Notes: generated by a model not told the origin, from the letters alone. DNA of 64,000 nucleotides from Thermoprotei archaeon (GCA_003650925.1 QMSP01000007.1:1-64000), one strand, 5' to 3'. Positions 51,260 to 60,530 are shown, counted from the stretch's first letter. Translations and numbers: made by a program.

Positions 51260-51679
51260 TCAACATCCAAAGCCGTGCTCGACTACTATGTGTATGAGAA
51301 CGTCAGCATATCTCCTGGACTTAAATCCACATCTCAGACATACGTATCGCTTGACTCTATGCCAGCTGCCAGGTTGATATGGCTCTCTTACCTCCTTTAT
51401 CCACTCCCTTCGGAAGTCCTCTCCATGCCTCAACTCCATGTGATTCTTGAAGTCAGAATCCATCTGAATAAGGGAAGGCCCACCTGGAGTGTCATGTCTT
51501 GCTATGCTCAACTCAAGCACCTCTCCACAGTAAGGACACTTGAGTCTTCCAACAATGAACTTCCTCTTAGTCTCGCGCTGTGAAAACACAACGAGCTCTC
51601 CTCTTCTGGTCACCTCGACTAGTCTGAAGAACTCAAGAACATTCTTTTCCTTGTCTAAGGTATTCAGCCTTATGGCCAT
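51260..51679 (-). CDS. Zinc-finger protein, unknown function
   Basis: A 139-residue protein with two metal sites: RLKCPYCGEVLELS near 43 and the C-terminal RYVCLRCGFKSRRYADVLIH near 115. A His-rich NHMELRHGED segment lies between them. This suggests DNA or RNA binding. GGAGG 7 nt upstream of the ATG at 51679 decides the start over a GTG at 51703. It stands alone. Confidence 0.6.
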   Translation of the reverse strand: MAIRLNTLDKEKNVLEFFRLVEVTRRGELVVFSQRETKRKFIVGRLKCPYCGEVLELSIARHDTPGGPSLIQMDSDFKNHMELRHGEDFRREWIKEVREPYQPGSWHRVKRYVCLRCGFKSRRYADVLIHIVVEHGFGC

Positions 51680-51760
51680 GCTAAACCCTCCTTGACTGAC
51701 CACATCCTATCTAGTGAATGTGTTTTTAAGTTTGCCTATATGAATGCCCATGAATGACGG

Positions 51761-51817
51761 AAGGTCAGCTCGGAAGTTCCTCATCACTGCTCAGACCTGG
51801 CAGACTCCTCATTCCTC
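51761..51817 (-). ncRNA. C/D box sRNA (two guides)
   Basis: On the minus strand: C-like ATGAGGA (51806-51812), 11-nt guide GTCTGCCAGGT, D' CTGA (51791-51794), spacer GCA, perfect C' GTGATGA (51781-51787), 12-nt guide GGAACTTCCGAG, D CTGA (51765-51768). A TATA (GCTTATATG) at 51841-51849 predicts a 5' end at about 51817. The rest of the 51680-51965 gap shows the trpB2 leader (TATA near 51936). Confidence 0.8.
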
Positions 51818-51840
51818 ATGATATCAGTAGCCTACACGAC

Positions 51841-51849
51841 CATATAAGC
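51841..51849 (-). promoter_or_regulatory. TATA box of the C/D box sRNA at 51761
   Basis: Minus strand GCTTATATG, centred 28 nt from the predicted sRNA 5' end. No protein gene follows on this strand before the zinc-finger gene. Confidence 0.5.
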
Positions 51850-51965
51850 ATAGTCGAGCATGCAGAATAACTATTTGATGAATTCAAGGAGAGTTCCATG
51901 CTCCTCTCATTATAGCTTATATACCTGGTAGTGCATATAGGAGCGATCGGTGCCACTATGCGCCA

Positions 51966-53309
51966 ATGGGCTTGAAGCATAGAGTTCGACTGCCCATTGA
52001 CGAGATCCCAAGGAAGTGGTATAACATAGTTCCAGACCTTCCAGAGAAGCTTCCTCCTATGTTAGATCCCCTGACTAAGAGGCCCATACCTAGAGAAGCT
52101 CTTGAAAGAATTTTCGTAAGAGAGCTTGTAAGACAAGAGTTTAGTGAGGAGCGCTTCATATCCATCCCTGACGAGGTTCTCGAGGCCTATATAAGAATGG
52201 GACGTCCAACTCCTCTCATTAGAGCAAGAAGGCTTGAGGAATATCTTAGAACCCCTGCCAAGATCTACTACAAATTCGAGGGCGTCAGCCCTACTGGCAG
52301 TCATAAGGTTAATACTGCTATAGCTCAGGCATACTATGCGCATAAGGAAGGTGTGGAGAGGCTGGTTACGGAGACTAGTGCTGGTCAGTGGGGATCAGCT
52401 CTAGCTCTAGCATGTGCTGTCTTCAACCTAAAGCTCACTGTATACATGACAAGGGCTAGCTACTATCAGAAGCCGTACAGGAGAGTTCTCATGCAATTAT
52501 ATGGAGCTGAGGTGTTACCCTCTCCAAGCAATAGGACCAAGTTTGGCAGATCAATACTCGAGAGGCATCCAGAGCATCCAGGCTCACTTGGAATAGCCAT
52601 AAGCGAAGCCATAGAAGATGTAATGGAGAGCACGAATAGCCGATACAGCCTAGGCAGTGTTCTAAATCATGTACTTCTCCATCAGACAATAATAGGGCTT
52701 GAGGCTAAGAAGCAAATGGAGCTTATTGATGAGAAACCAGATGTCATCATCGCATGTGTAGGAGGAGGAAGCAACTTTGCCGGGCTGGCATATCCATTCA
52801 TGAAAGATAGACTAGTACATGGGGAGTATATAGAGTTCATAGCTGCTGAACCCAAGGCTTGTCCAAGCCTGACCAAGGGAGAGTACAGATATGACTTTGG
52901 TGATACAGCTGGCTTAACCCCTCTCATCAAGATGTTCACCGTCGGACATAAATATCAGGTACCGCCTATACATGCCGCGGGCCTAAGATATCATGGAGCA
53001 GCTCCAACCTTAAGCCTCCTCCTCAAGAGAGGCTACATCAAGGCCATTGCCTATTATCAGAATGAAGTATTCCAAGCAGCATCTCTATTCACAAGAGTAG
53101 AAGGCATAGTTCCTGCTCCTGAGTCTGCTCATGCAGTGAAAGCCGCCATAGATATAGCACTCAAGGCCAAGGAGAAAGGTGAGGAGAAGGTCATTCTGTT
53201 CAACTTAAGCGGTCATGGGCTATTAGACCTCAAAGGATACGAGGAATTCCTTGAAGGCAAGCTTCCTGACTATGAGCCTGTGACAATAGACCTAAGCTAT
53301 TTGCCTTAA
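51966..53309 (+). CDS. trpB: Tryptophan synthase beta chain, TrpB2 type
   Basis: A 447-residue PLP enzyme of the TrpB2 branch, which is longer than TrpB1 and stands apart from trpA. The Schiff-base Lys lies in [20 protein letters not shown] near 107. [14 protein letters not shown] is near 138, the phosphate-binding [11 protein letters not shown] near 264, and the C-terminal [10 protein letters not shown] near 418. It joins indole and serine. No trpA or other trp gene is adjacent, so it may act alone or recycle indole. Confidence 0.92.
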   Translation: MGLKHRVRLPIDEIPRKWYNIVPDLPEKLPPMLDPLTKRPIPREALERIFVRELVRQEFSEERFISIPDEVLEAYIRMGRPTPLIRARRLEEYLRTPAKIYYKFEGVSPTGSHKVNTAIAQAYYAHKEGVERLVTETSAGQWGSALALACAVFNLKLTVYMTRASYYQKPYRRVLMQLYGAEVLPSPSNRTKFGRSILERHPEHPGSLGIAISEAIEDVMESTNSRYSLGSVLNHVLLHQTIIGLEAKKQMELIDEKPDVIIACVGGGSNFAGLAYPFMKDRLVHGEYIEFIAAEPKACPSLTKGEYRYDFGDTAGLTPLIKMFTVGHKYQVPPIHAAGLRYHGAAPTLSLLLKRGYIKAIAYYQNEVFQAASLFTRVEGIVPAPESAHAVKAAIDIALKAKEKGEEKVILFNLSGHGLLDLKGYEEFLEGKLPDYEPVTIDLSYLP

Positions 53310-53397
53310 TCAGTAGTCCTGAATATGCTCTCTTTACTTTTTCACTATTCTGAACTCGTCATGTTAATCACTTGAAGAATATGGCCGGGAGTAGACA

Positions 53398-53444
53398 CCG
53401 CTACTCACAGTGCCCACTTCGGGGCTCTCGTAGCGGCGAGGAGC
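53398..53444 (-). ncRNA. Structured element before guaA, possible antisense small RNA
   Basis: CCGCTAC pairs with GTAGCGG (7 bp) around an inner GCCC/GGGC hairpin with a small loop. A palindromic TATA (53465-53475) reads on the minus strand as CTTATATATAC and would start an RNA at about 53442, exactly at this element; on the plus strand the same box serves guaA. An alternative hairpin (GAGTAG/CTACTC) overlaps. Strand and function are uncertain. Confidence 0.4.
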
Positions 53445-53464
53445 TATTTATGAAAACGAAATAA

Positions 53465-53475
53465 GTATATATAAG
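53465..53475 (+). promoter_or_regulatory. TATA box of guaA (palindromic, may work both ways)
   Basis: GTATATATAAG. A start near 53498 would give guaA a 43-nt leader. The same sequence on the minus strand could drive the structured element at 53398-53444. Confidence 0.45.
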
Positions 53476-53540
53476 TCTAACCTCAGTTCATGAACGCTTG
53501 TAATATTAAGCAGAAACTATACTCTACAAATTGAGGGATA

Positions 53541-55082
53541 ATGAGAGGGAAAGAGCTAGTAGTAGTGATTGACTTCGGGAGTCAATATACTCATCTTATA
53601 GCCAGGAGGGTTCGTGAACTCGGCGTATACTCAGAGGTGCTGCCATATCACGTAGATATCGAATACTTAGAGAAGCTGAAACCCAGAGGTATCATACTAT
53701 CAGGAGGGCCCAGAAGTGTGTTTGAGGAAGGAGCTCCAAGAGTAGATTCAAGGATCCTTGAGCTCAATATCCCTGTACTAGGCATATGCTATGGACATCA
53801 ACTCCTAGCACTCATGCTAGGAGGTGAAGTTAGGAAAGGGGAGCGAGGCGAGTACGGAAAGGCTCTTCTAAGGATTCTTAAAAAGGATATAATATTCAGA
53901 GGACTTGATGAAGAGGAGATAGTATGGATGAGTCATAGAGACCTTGTAGTTAAGCTACCCTCTAATGTCGAGGTGTTAGCTTCCACTGAAGTAACTAGGA
54001 TAGCTGCCTTTAGGCATAAAGAGAAGCCCATCTATGGCCTACAGTTCCATCCTGAGGTATCACACACGCCTAGGGGCAAGCTAGTGCTTAGAAACTTCCT
54101 CTATGAGATCTGTAGATGTAAAGGGACTTGGAATCCCGTCTCACTAATTGATGACATTGTGAATGATATAAAGGAGAAGGTCAAGCCTGATGAAAAGGTG
54201 TTATGCGCAGTCAGCGGGGGCGTTGACTCCGTAACCACTGCTATTCTAGTCCACAAGGCTGTAGGAGATAGGCTCATAGTCGTGTTCGTCAATCATGGAT
54301 TTCTAAGAAAGAATGAGCCTGAACAGGTCTTGAAATTCCTTAAGGGGATGGGCATTAACGTGATATATGTGGATGCCAGCGAGAGGTTCATGAGACGACT
54401 TAGAGGAGTTAAGGACCCTGAAGAGAAAAGGAAGATTATTGGTGAAGAGTTCATCAAGATATTCGAGGAAATAGCTGATAAGCTGAAGGGCGTCAAGTGG
54501 CTAGCTCAGGGCACAATATACCCAGATAGAATTGAAAGTGGTGCTGTAGGAGCTAGACCTGCTAGGATAAAGAGTCACCACAATGTTGCTGGTCTCCCCC
54601 AGAGGATGAAGCTTAAACTCCTGGAGCCACTTAGGGACTTCTACAAGGATGAGGTAAGAGCTATAGCTAGAAGGCTGGGAGTGCCTGAGGAGATCGTGAC
54701 TCGTCATCCCTTCCCAGGTCCTGGTCTTGCAATACGAATAATAGGTGAAATAACGCCTGAGAAGCTAAGGATAGTGAGAGAGGCAAGCGCTATAGTGGAG
54801 GAGGAGCTTCGCAAAGCAAACCTCTATGATAAGGTATGGCAAGCCTTCGCTGTGGTGGGCGATGATAAGTGGGTAGGAGTGATGGGTGATGAGAGAAAAC
54901 TAGGCTATATAGTCACTGTGAGAATAGTTGAAAGCATAGAGGCCATGACAGCTGACTGGGTCAGGATCCCATATGAGGTCCTAGAGAGAATAAGCAATAG
55001 GATAACCAGTGAAGTTGATGGTGTAACCATGGTGACCTATGCTATAACTTCCAAGCCTCCAAGCACCATAGAACCATGCTGA
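53541..55082 (+). CDS. guaA: GMP synthase (glutamine-hydrolysing), fused form
   Basis: A 513-residue single-chain GMP synthetase. The class I glutaminase is at 1-190: ILSGGPRSVFEEGAP near 54, catalytic Cys in LGICYGHQLLALMLGG near 82, and FHPEVSHTPRG with His and Glu near 168. The ATP pyrophosphatase is at 195-390 (AVSGGVDSVTTAILV near 223). The dimer domain ends in PSTIEPC. Many euryarchaea split this enzyme into two genes, whereas here it is fused. It makes GMP from XMP. Confidence 0.95.
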   Translation: MRGKELVVVIDFGSQYTHLIARRVRELGVYSEVLPYHVDIEYLEKLKPRGIILSGGPRSVFEEGAPRVDSRILELNIPVLGICYGHQLLALMLGGEVRKGERGEYGKALLRILKKDIIFRGLDEEEIVWMSHRDLVVKLPSNVEVLASTEVTRIAAFRHKEKPIYGLQFHPEVSHTPRGKLVLRNFLYEICRCKGTWNPVSLIDDIVNDIKEKVKPDEKVLCAVSGGVDSVTTAILVHKAVGDRLIVVFVNHGFLRKNEPEQVLKFLKGMGINVIYVDASERFMRRLRGVKDPEEKRKIIGEEFIKIFEEIADKLKGVKWLAQGTIYPDRIESGAVGARPARIKSHHNVAGLPQRMKLKLLEPLRDFYKDEVRAIARRLGVPEEIVTRHPFPGPGLAIRIIGEITPEKLRIVREASAIVEEELRKANLYDKVWQAFAVVGDDKWVGVMGDERKLGYIVTVRIVESIEAMTADWVRIPYEVLERISNRITSEVDGVTMVTYAITSKPPSTIEPC

Positions 55083-55137
55083 CCTCAAGAGGTAAAGCCT
55101 ATATATCACCTAACATTCGAGATGAATGAGCCCCGCG

Positions 55138-55190
55138 CCTCGCCGACAGGGCCGTATGGCCTTGGAGGAAGCGAGGGTTCCTCGCTCCCC
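55138..55190 (+). ncRNA. GC-rich structured element between guaA and asnS
   Basis: CCTCGC pairs with GCGAGG across an inner AGGGCC-GTAT-GGCCTT hairpin, with loops of 4 and 7 nt (CGAC and GGAGGAA). A competing hairpin, GCGAGG-GTT-CCTCGC, is at 55171-55185. A plus-strand TATA-like CCTATATATC near 55099-55108 predicts a start at about 55132, just before the structure. It could be a small RNA or a termination structure for both converging genes. Confidence 0.4.
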
Positions 55191-55212
55191 CACAAAGCTC
55201 CTTCTTGACGAT

Positions 55213-56514
55213 CTATGGATAGATGCGCCTGATATCCCTTGGGAAGGGCACTGCTTCCCTTATATGACTAAGGCCACATATCCACATGACCAGCCTGTCT
55301 ACACCTAGTCCAAAGCCACTATGAGGCACGCTTCCATACCTTCTCAGGTCTATATACCACTCGTAATCCTTTGGGTCAAGACCAAACCTCCTTATCTTTT
55401 CTATGAGCTCATCAGCCTTCTCTATCCTCTCTCCTCCTCCTATTATCTCTCCATATCCCTCAGGCGCTAGGAGGTCGGCTGAGAGTGTAATTTCTGGCCT
55501 TTTTGGATCATTTTTATGGTAGAAGGCCTTGCATTGTTCAGGAAAGCCTATTATGAAGACCGGCTTATCAAACTCCATGGTTAGAGCTCGCTCCTCATCA
55601 GCTCCAAGATCCTCTCCCCACTTGAGGTAAAAGCCTTTGTCGTGAAGTATCTCAAGAGCTTCATCGTAGGTAAGCCTATAGAATGGTGCTCTTATGTTCT
55701 CAAGCCTTGAGATGTCCCTTTTCAGCACCTTCAGCTCATCCACTCTCTCCTCAAGTACTCTGTTGACTATGTATGATATGAGCTCCTCCTCAACGTGCAA
55801 TATATCATTCAGGTGTGTCCATGCTTCCTCAGCTTCTGCGTGCCAGAACTCAGTCAGATGCCTTCTTGTTCGGGACTTCTCAGCTCTGAAGGAGGGAGCT
55901 ATGGTGTAGACCTTCTCTAGAGAGTATATCAGAGCCTCTAGATAGAACTGAGAGGACTGCGTTAGGTAGACATCCCTCCTTCCGAAATAGTCGACTGTAA
56001 ACAGAGTAGCTCCTCCCTCTACGGCTGCTGTTATGAACATCGGACATTGTACCTCGTAGTATCCTTTGCTTCTGAAGAACTCATGAATGGATTTGAAGAC
56101 TGTATCCCTTACCTTGAGTACTGCCTGCATTCTCCTACTCCTTAGCCATAAATGCCTAACGTCAAGAAGATACTCTGAGTCAACGGCCACTGCTGACTCC
56201 CTTATAGGGAAGGGCTCTGCCAGCCCTACGATCTTTAGCTCATCTACGTGAATCTCAATACCCTCAGGTGCTCTTGGATCCTTCTTAACCACGCCTGTAA
56301 GCTCAAGGGAGGACTCAAGAGTTATCTCCTCAGCTTTCTTTAGATGAGGCTTGGACAGGTCCACTACACACTGAATAATCCCTGAGGAGTCCCTTAGGAC
56401 CAAGAACACTTTGCCTTTCAGAAATCTTATTCTATGAACCCATCCTCTCAGCCTAACCTTAGATCCCTCTTCTATCTTTCCTCTCAGGACATCCTTTATG
56501 TGAAGGAATTCAAT
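55213..56514 (-). CDS. asnS: Asparaginyl-tRNA synthetase, probable ATT start
   Basis: About 433 residues, class IIb. The anticodon OB fold needs the codons upstream of the first GTG (56409), reading IEFLHIKDVLRGKIEE then VRLRGWVHRIRF. In that frame there is no ATG, GTG or TTG between an in-frame TAG and the OB fold, but an ATT (56514) follows AGGGGT at 5 nt. Motif 2 is APSFRAEKSRTRRHLTEFWH near 205 and motif 3 SGFGLGVDRLVMWICGL near 405. A TATA is at 56547-56554. Confidence 0.88.
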   Translation of the reverse strand: MEFLHIKDVLRGKIEEGSKVRLRGWVHRIRFLKGKVFLVLRDSSGIIQCVVDLSKPHLKKAEEITLESSLELTGVVKKDPRAPEGIEIHVDELKIVGLAEPFPIRESAVAVDSEYLLDVRHLWLRSRRMQAVLKVRDTVFKSIHEFFRSKGYYEVQCPMFITAAVEGGATLFTVDYFGRRDVYLTQSSQFYLEALIYSLEKVYTIAPSFRAEKSRTRRHLTEFWHAEAEEAWTHLNDILHVEEELISYIVNRVLEERVDELKVLKRDISRLENIRAPFYRLTYDEALEILHDKGFYLKWGEDLGADEERALTMEFDKPVFIIGFPEQCKAFYHKNDPKRPEITLSADLLAPEGYGEIIGGGERIEKADELIEKIRRFGLDPKDYEWYIDLRRYGSVPHSGFGLGVDRLVMWICGLSHIREAVPFPRDIRRIYP

Positions 56515-56546
56515 CGCAGACCCCTATCATTACACTAATAGTGGAG

Positions 56547-56554
56547 ATTATAAG
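56547..56554 (-). promoter_or_regulatory. TATA box of asnS
   Basis: Minus strand CTTATAAT, centred near 56551 and predicting a start near 56523 to 56526. This gives a leader of about 10 nt to the ATT and excludes starts further upstream. Confidence 0.5.
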
Positions 56555-56573
56555 CCTTATCCAAAAGAACGAA

Positions 56574-57737
56574 CTACATGGGATAGAGTAGTCTAGATAC
56601 GAATAATCCAAGGACCATACAGAGCGTGGCTACAACGTCTGCAATAGAGCTCTCAAGAGGATTCACGAAGTTATCAGGGTCAAGGCCGTGCTTGAAGGTC
56701 AGTATAGCTATAGAGTATGAGATTATGGCCATTACTGGAAATCCTGCTAGAGCTGCGACAATGGGTGAAAGTAGAAGGCTCACTCCCTTCCTATGGCTTG
56801 TCGTGATAATGGTTATTAGGCCAAGTATTAAGTGAAGAAGCAAAAAGGCCAGGTACATAGCTAGCCCCTCGAGTTTAAGTCTGGTGAGCTCGCTAAGGCT
56901 GGGCTCTATGGTGCCCAAGGTAAGTCTTGTTGTGGCCATAGATCCAAAGGCTGAGCCTACGTCACCTAGGGCATCAATTAGGACTGGATAGATCATCAAC
57001 ATGCCACTGCGAATTACACGCTCCTTAAAGTGAACTAGAGCTGAGCCTGCCATGCTCTCTAGAGATATGGCCATGAGTACTGCAATGAACATCTCCTTCA
57101 ATTCGCTTAGGTAGTTTCTCACAAGGTCTTTCAGCCTATGTAGAGCAAACAGAGAGGCCATGATTCCTAAGGTCATCACAACCAAGGGGCTAGCAAGGTA
57201 TAGGGCTATGACCACTATGTAAAGCGCCGTCGCGAAGATGTCAGAGAGCGTTGACATTATGGGATAAAGAACAGCATCGGGATCATGGCCCCTCCTGAAT
57301 AGAAATGAGCCCAAGGCTATGCTCAAAGGAGCGAGTACGCTTGTGGCCAAAAACATCACTGATATTGCTAAGGTTAGAGAATCAGCTAGTAGGCTTAAAG
57401 CTGACCCTGTCACAAGCCACCCCACCAAGCCTATTATCATGCCACCAGTGACTGACAGAAGGAGGGCTGCCTCTATGATAACCCTCCTTAGAAAGATGCC
57501 TTCTTGCCCCTCCAGAATTCCTAAGTGAAGGGAAGTGCTTATCTTACCACATATCATTCCATTTATGGCTCCTCTAACGCCTAAAATGGCAGGGTATATA
57601 CACATAATCCAAGGATATCTTGTGAAAGCTTCTTCTCCCCTTATCAGTATTATGCCGGCTACTATGCCAATCAGATCAATGGTAAGGGCCGTGAATATAT
57701 CTCTAAAGACATCATGAAAGGTACCCCTCTTTATCAC
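56574..57737 (-). CDS. SLC41/MgtE-type divalent cation transporter
   Basis: A 387-residue membrane protein made of two repeats of the MgtE transmembrane domain. The first has YPAILGVRGAINGMICGKIS near 52-71 and GHDPDAVLYPIMSTLSDIFA near 155, the second LLSPIVAALAGFPVMAIIS and GLDPDNFVNPLESSIADVVA. There is no cytosolic CBS regulatory part. It probably moves magnesium. GTG at 57737 is preferred to a TTG at 57755, since AGGTG is 5 nt before it. Confidence 0.8.
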   Translation of the reverse strand: MIKRGTFHDVFRDIFTALTIDLIGIVAGIILIRGEEAFTRYPWIMCIYPAILGVRGAINGMICGKISTSLHLGILEGQEGIFLRRVIIEAALLLSVTGGMIIGLVGWLVTGSALSLLADSLTLAISVMFLATSVLAPLSIALGSFLFRRGHDPDAVLYPIMSTLSDIFATALYIVVIALYLASPLVVMTLGIMASLFALHRLKDLVRNYLSELKEMFIAVLMAISLESMAGSALVHFKERVIRSGMLMIYPVLIDALGDVGSAFGSMATTRLTLGTIEPSLSELTRLKLEGLAMYLAFLLLHLILGLITIITTSHRKGVSLLLSPIVAALAGFPVMAIISYSIAILTFKHGLDPDNFVNPLESSIADVVATLCMVLGLFVSRLLYPM

Positions 57738-57798
57738 TTTAGCACCTATGTGCAATGTAGCAGAGGGGTATAAGAGCTATCTTGAAGCTCTTGGCTCT

Positions 57799-58905
57799 TT
57801 AGAGTATGGCTTTCTCTGTCTTCTTATCGAAGAAGTGTATTCTGTTATAGTCGAGAGTTAGCCATATCTCTTGCCCTATTCTAAGGTCTACTTCCCTAGG
57901 ACCTTCAACCTTCACTATGAGCTCAGGCCCAAGCTCTACGTTGACTATGGTTCTTGTGCCTAGAGGCTCTAGAACGTATATTCTCCCCCTTATGCCCTCT
58001 GGTACCTTCTCCAAGCTTATCCTCATGTCCTCAGGCCTTACGCCTAGTATTACCTCTTCGCTAGGGGCTTGTCCTCTTAATATCTCCTCTATGTCTGAGG
58101 GCAGTGGGATCTTGAAGTATTTTGCATCAAAGAATAGCTTGCCCTCGATCTCTCTCAAAACACCCTCTACGAAGTTCATGGGTGGACTGCCTATGAAGCC
58201 AGCTACGAAGAGATTAGCTGGCTTGTTGTATAGCTCATTTGGAGTACCTACCTGTTGAAGCCTGCCAATATTCATAACAGCTATTCTATCGGCCATGGTC
58301 ATGGCCTCTACTTGGTCATGTGTTACATAAATGGTAGTGACCTCCAGTTCTCTTTGTAGTCTTTTCAGATATGCCCTTGCCATGACCCTTAACTTGGCAT
58401 CTAGGTTGCTTAGGGGCTCATCCATGAGGAACACTTTGGGCCTTCTCACTATAGCTCTAGCTAGAGCTACTCGCTGCCTCTCACCACCTGAGAGCTCTGC
58501 TGGCTTTCTGTCTAATAGATGCTCTATGTGAAGCATCTTCGCTACTTCCTTAACTCTCCTCTCTATTTCACGTTTCGGCATCTTCCTCAACTTAAGTGGG
58601 AAGGCTATATTGTCGAACACTTTCATGTGTGGATAGAGAGCATAGCTCTGAAATACCATGGCTACATCTCTGTCCTTTGGAGGTATGTCATTAACTAGCT
58701 CCCCACCTATGTAGATCTCTCCCTTGGTGGGGACTTCAAGGCCTGCTATAAGCCTAAGCGTAGTAGTCTTTCCACATCCTGAAGGGCCTAAGAGAACGAA
58801 GAACTCCTTATCCTTTATGTCTAGAGTGAGATCATCAACGGCAACAACTGCTCTTTTACCACTTCTGAAGACCTTAGTCACGTGGACTAGTCTAACATCA
58901 GCCAT
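57799..58905 (-). CDS. ABC transporter ATP-binding protein, MalK/UgpC family
   Basis: A 368-residue ATPase. Walker A is GPSGCGKTTTLRLIAGLEVP near 40, the signature LSGGERQRVALARAIVRRPK near 136, Walker B VFLMDEPLSNLD near 156, and switch His VTHDQVEAM near 191. Residues 240-368 are the MalK-type OB regulatory domain (MNFVEGVLREIEG, ILGVRPEDMRI). It should energise a sugar ABC importer, but no permease or binding protein is next to it, so it is an orphan that may serve several systems. Confidence 0.92.
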   Translation of the reverse strand: MADVRLVHVTKVFRSGKRAVVAVDDLTLDIKDKEFFVLLGPSGCGKTTTLRLIAGLEVPTKGEIYIGGELVNDIPPKDRDVAMVFQSYALYPHMKVFDNIAFPLKLRKMPKREIERRVKEVAKMLHIEHLLDRKPAELSGGERQRVALARAIVRRPKVFLMDEPLSNLDAKLRVMARAYLKRLQRELEVTTIYVTHDQVEAMTMADRIAVMNIGRLQQVGTPNELYNKPANLFVAGFIGSPPMNFVEGVLREIEGKLFFDAKYFKIPLPSDIEEILRGQAPSEEVILGVRPEDMRISLEKVPEGIRGRIYVLEPLGTRTIVNVELGPELIVKVEGPREVDLRIGQEIWLTLDYNRIHFFDKKTEKAIL

Positions 58906-58945
58906 ATTCTAGGCCTCCACTCTATGATGATTTCCTTCAATAGCG

Positions 58946-58954
58946 CTTATAAAC
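58946..58954 (-). promoter_or_regulatory. TATA box of the MalK-type gene
   Basis: Minus strand GTTTATAAG, followed by the ATG at 58905 after about 41 nt. No other feature is clear in the 58906-59096 gap. Confidence 0.4.
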
Positions 58955-59096
58955 CTTGTCTCTGATGTTACTTCGTGGGCTCTGCTCATGGGAGATAAAG
59001 GTCTCTCTCCTCCATGAACTCTATTGCTGGCCTGGATTAGTCGTCTGCTGAATCGTTATAAGGCCAAGCACTATAATAGAGACTGTGGTGAACAGC

Positions 59097-60419
59097 ATGT
59101 CTGAGGAAATAGTCTATCGTCGTTACAAGCCAGGGGATGAGAGTGGAATAGTCGAGGTGATGAATGCCTGCTTTGACACCTTCAGAGGCTATGGACTTAA
59201 TACCGAGGTATGGCTTGACTATGATAGGAGAGACCCTGGATTCAAGAAGGAAGAAGCTCTGGTGGCTGAGCATAAGGGGCGAATAGTGGGCCATGTGCAA
59301 TTAGTGTTCAGGGAGATTAAGTTAGGCAGGAAGACCTTCATCACGACAGGTGGAATAGCTAATGTATCAACACATCCTGACTATAGAGGCAAAGGCATAG
59401 CTACCAAGCTCATGAAAATGGCTCTTGATAGATGTAAGGAGCTCAAGATACCTTTGTCCAGCCTCTTCACAGGTTATGGATATGTTGCTCATAGAATATA
59501 TCGCAGACTAGGCTACGCTGACACATTGTTCATGACCAGGTATTTGGCTGAGGATGAAGAAGTTGAAAGGACGCTAGAGATGCTGCCTGAAGACCCTAGT
59601 GTTAGAGTCAGAGAGTACAGAGAAGGCGATGAGGAGGGGATGCTAAAGGTCTATGAGCAGCACATAGAAGAGTACACAGGAGCCATTAGAAGAGACCTGA
59701 CCTACTGGAAGAACAAACTGATAGACATAGTTTGTTATCATGGATTCTTTGCTGAGAACCTTGGAGAGGCTGCCAGGGTACTGATAGCTGAAAAGAATGG
59801 AAAAGTGACTGGCTATGCATACTTCTTCATATGGTCAAAGGCTAGAAAGCCCATAATATTCTCAAAGGAAATGGGAATCTTGACCGAACTCGTAGCCTCC
59901 GACATAAAAACGCTGGCCTCACTAGCTAAGGAGGCCTTAAAGCGGATGAGAGAGGAGAAGGTAAAGACCTTCGCGAGCCTAGTTCCGCCATATCCTCCCT
60001 ACAGCGACCTCTTCCGCGAGTTTCAGCTATTTCGAGAAACTGGAATCTACATGGACGCAGTAGTAGACCAATCTCTCCTCTTCGACATGCTATGCAAGGA
60101 GTTCTCCGCCAGACTAGAGGAAGCAGGCATAAGGTCTGAATTTAGATTCCTTGTAGAGAGTCCCTATGGTAGAACACTCCTTGAAGTCAAGGAACATGAA
60201 GTGAGGGTGAGTGAAGGAAAAGCTGATGTGGAGCTAAGGTTTGTCGACATGCACTCTTTCGTTAGAATGCTCTATGGCATAGAGGGCTTTGCAGACCTTC
60301 TCCTCAAAGGGAAAATCGATGTAAGACGCTCAGATGTCAAATTCCAGACGCTATTAAACACCATGAACGCGCTCTTCCCAAGGATGAAGTGGTTCATATG
60401 GCCTGCCGACCACTGGTGA
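59097..60419 (+). CDS. Eis-like GNAT acetyltransferase
   Basis: About 440 residues. The first GNAT domain has VSTHPDYRGKGIATKLMKMA near 96-115, then a second GNAT-like half (about 165-320). The C-terminal SCP2-like part holds FLVESPYGRTLLEVKEHEVR and VDVELRFV-like strands. This three-part order matches the Eis family of acetyltransferases. GGTGA 5 nt before the ATG at 59097 decides the start over a GTG at 59085. Confidence 0.8.
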   Translation: MSEEIVYRRYKPGDESGIVEVMNACFDTFRGYGLNTEVWLDYDRRDPGFKKEEALVAEHKGRIVGHVQLVFREIKLGRKTFITTGGIANVSTHPDYRGKGIATKLMKMALDRCKELKIPLSSLFTGYGYVAHRIYRRLGYADTLFMTRYLAEDEEVERTLEMLPEDPSVRVREYREGDEEGMLKVYEQHIEEYTGAIRRDLTYWKNKLIDIVCYHGFFAENLGEAARVLIAEKNGKVTGYAYFFIWSKARKPIIFSKEMGILTELVASDIKTLASLAKEALKRMREEKVKTFASLVPPYPPYSDLFREFQLFRETGIYMDAVVDQSLLFDMLCKEFSARLEEAGIRSEFRFLVESPYGRTLLEVKEHEVRVSEGKADVELRFVDMHSFVRMLYGIEGFADLLLKGKIDVRRSDVKFQTLLNTMNALFPRMKWFIWPADHW

Positions 60420-60518
60420 TGTCAGCAGCTTAGCCGCCCTTCTTAACACAATTCTAAAATCTTTATACTAAGTGGTAAACAGGCTTTTTCCTTTGAAAAA
60501 GTAGGTTTAAAATAAGTG

Positions 60519-60530
60519 AAAAGCTTTTTA
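60519..60530 (+). promoter_or_regulatory. BRE/TATA before the structured RNA at 60555
   Basis: AAAAGCTTTTTA centred at 60527 (BRE-like AAAAG then CTTTTTA) is a typical TACK-group promoter shape; start predicted near 60555. Confidence 0.45.

Noticed and set aside
51236..51583. 115-residue plus-strand ORF
   Set aside because: It overlaps the zinc-finger gene on the other strand, whose Cys pairs are meaningful.
55126..55308. 60-residue plus-strand ORF
   Set aside because: It covers the structured element and the end of asnS; no start site or conserved residues.
58922..58966. ATGATGA followed by CTGA on the plus strand
   Set aside because: There is no D' or C' box and the single spacing is 30 nt; the stretch is the promoter and leader of the MalK-type gene.
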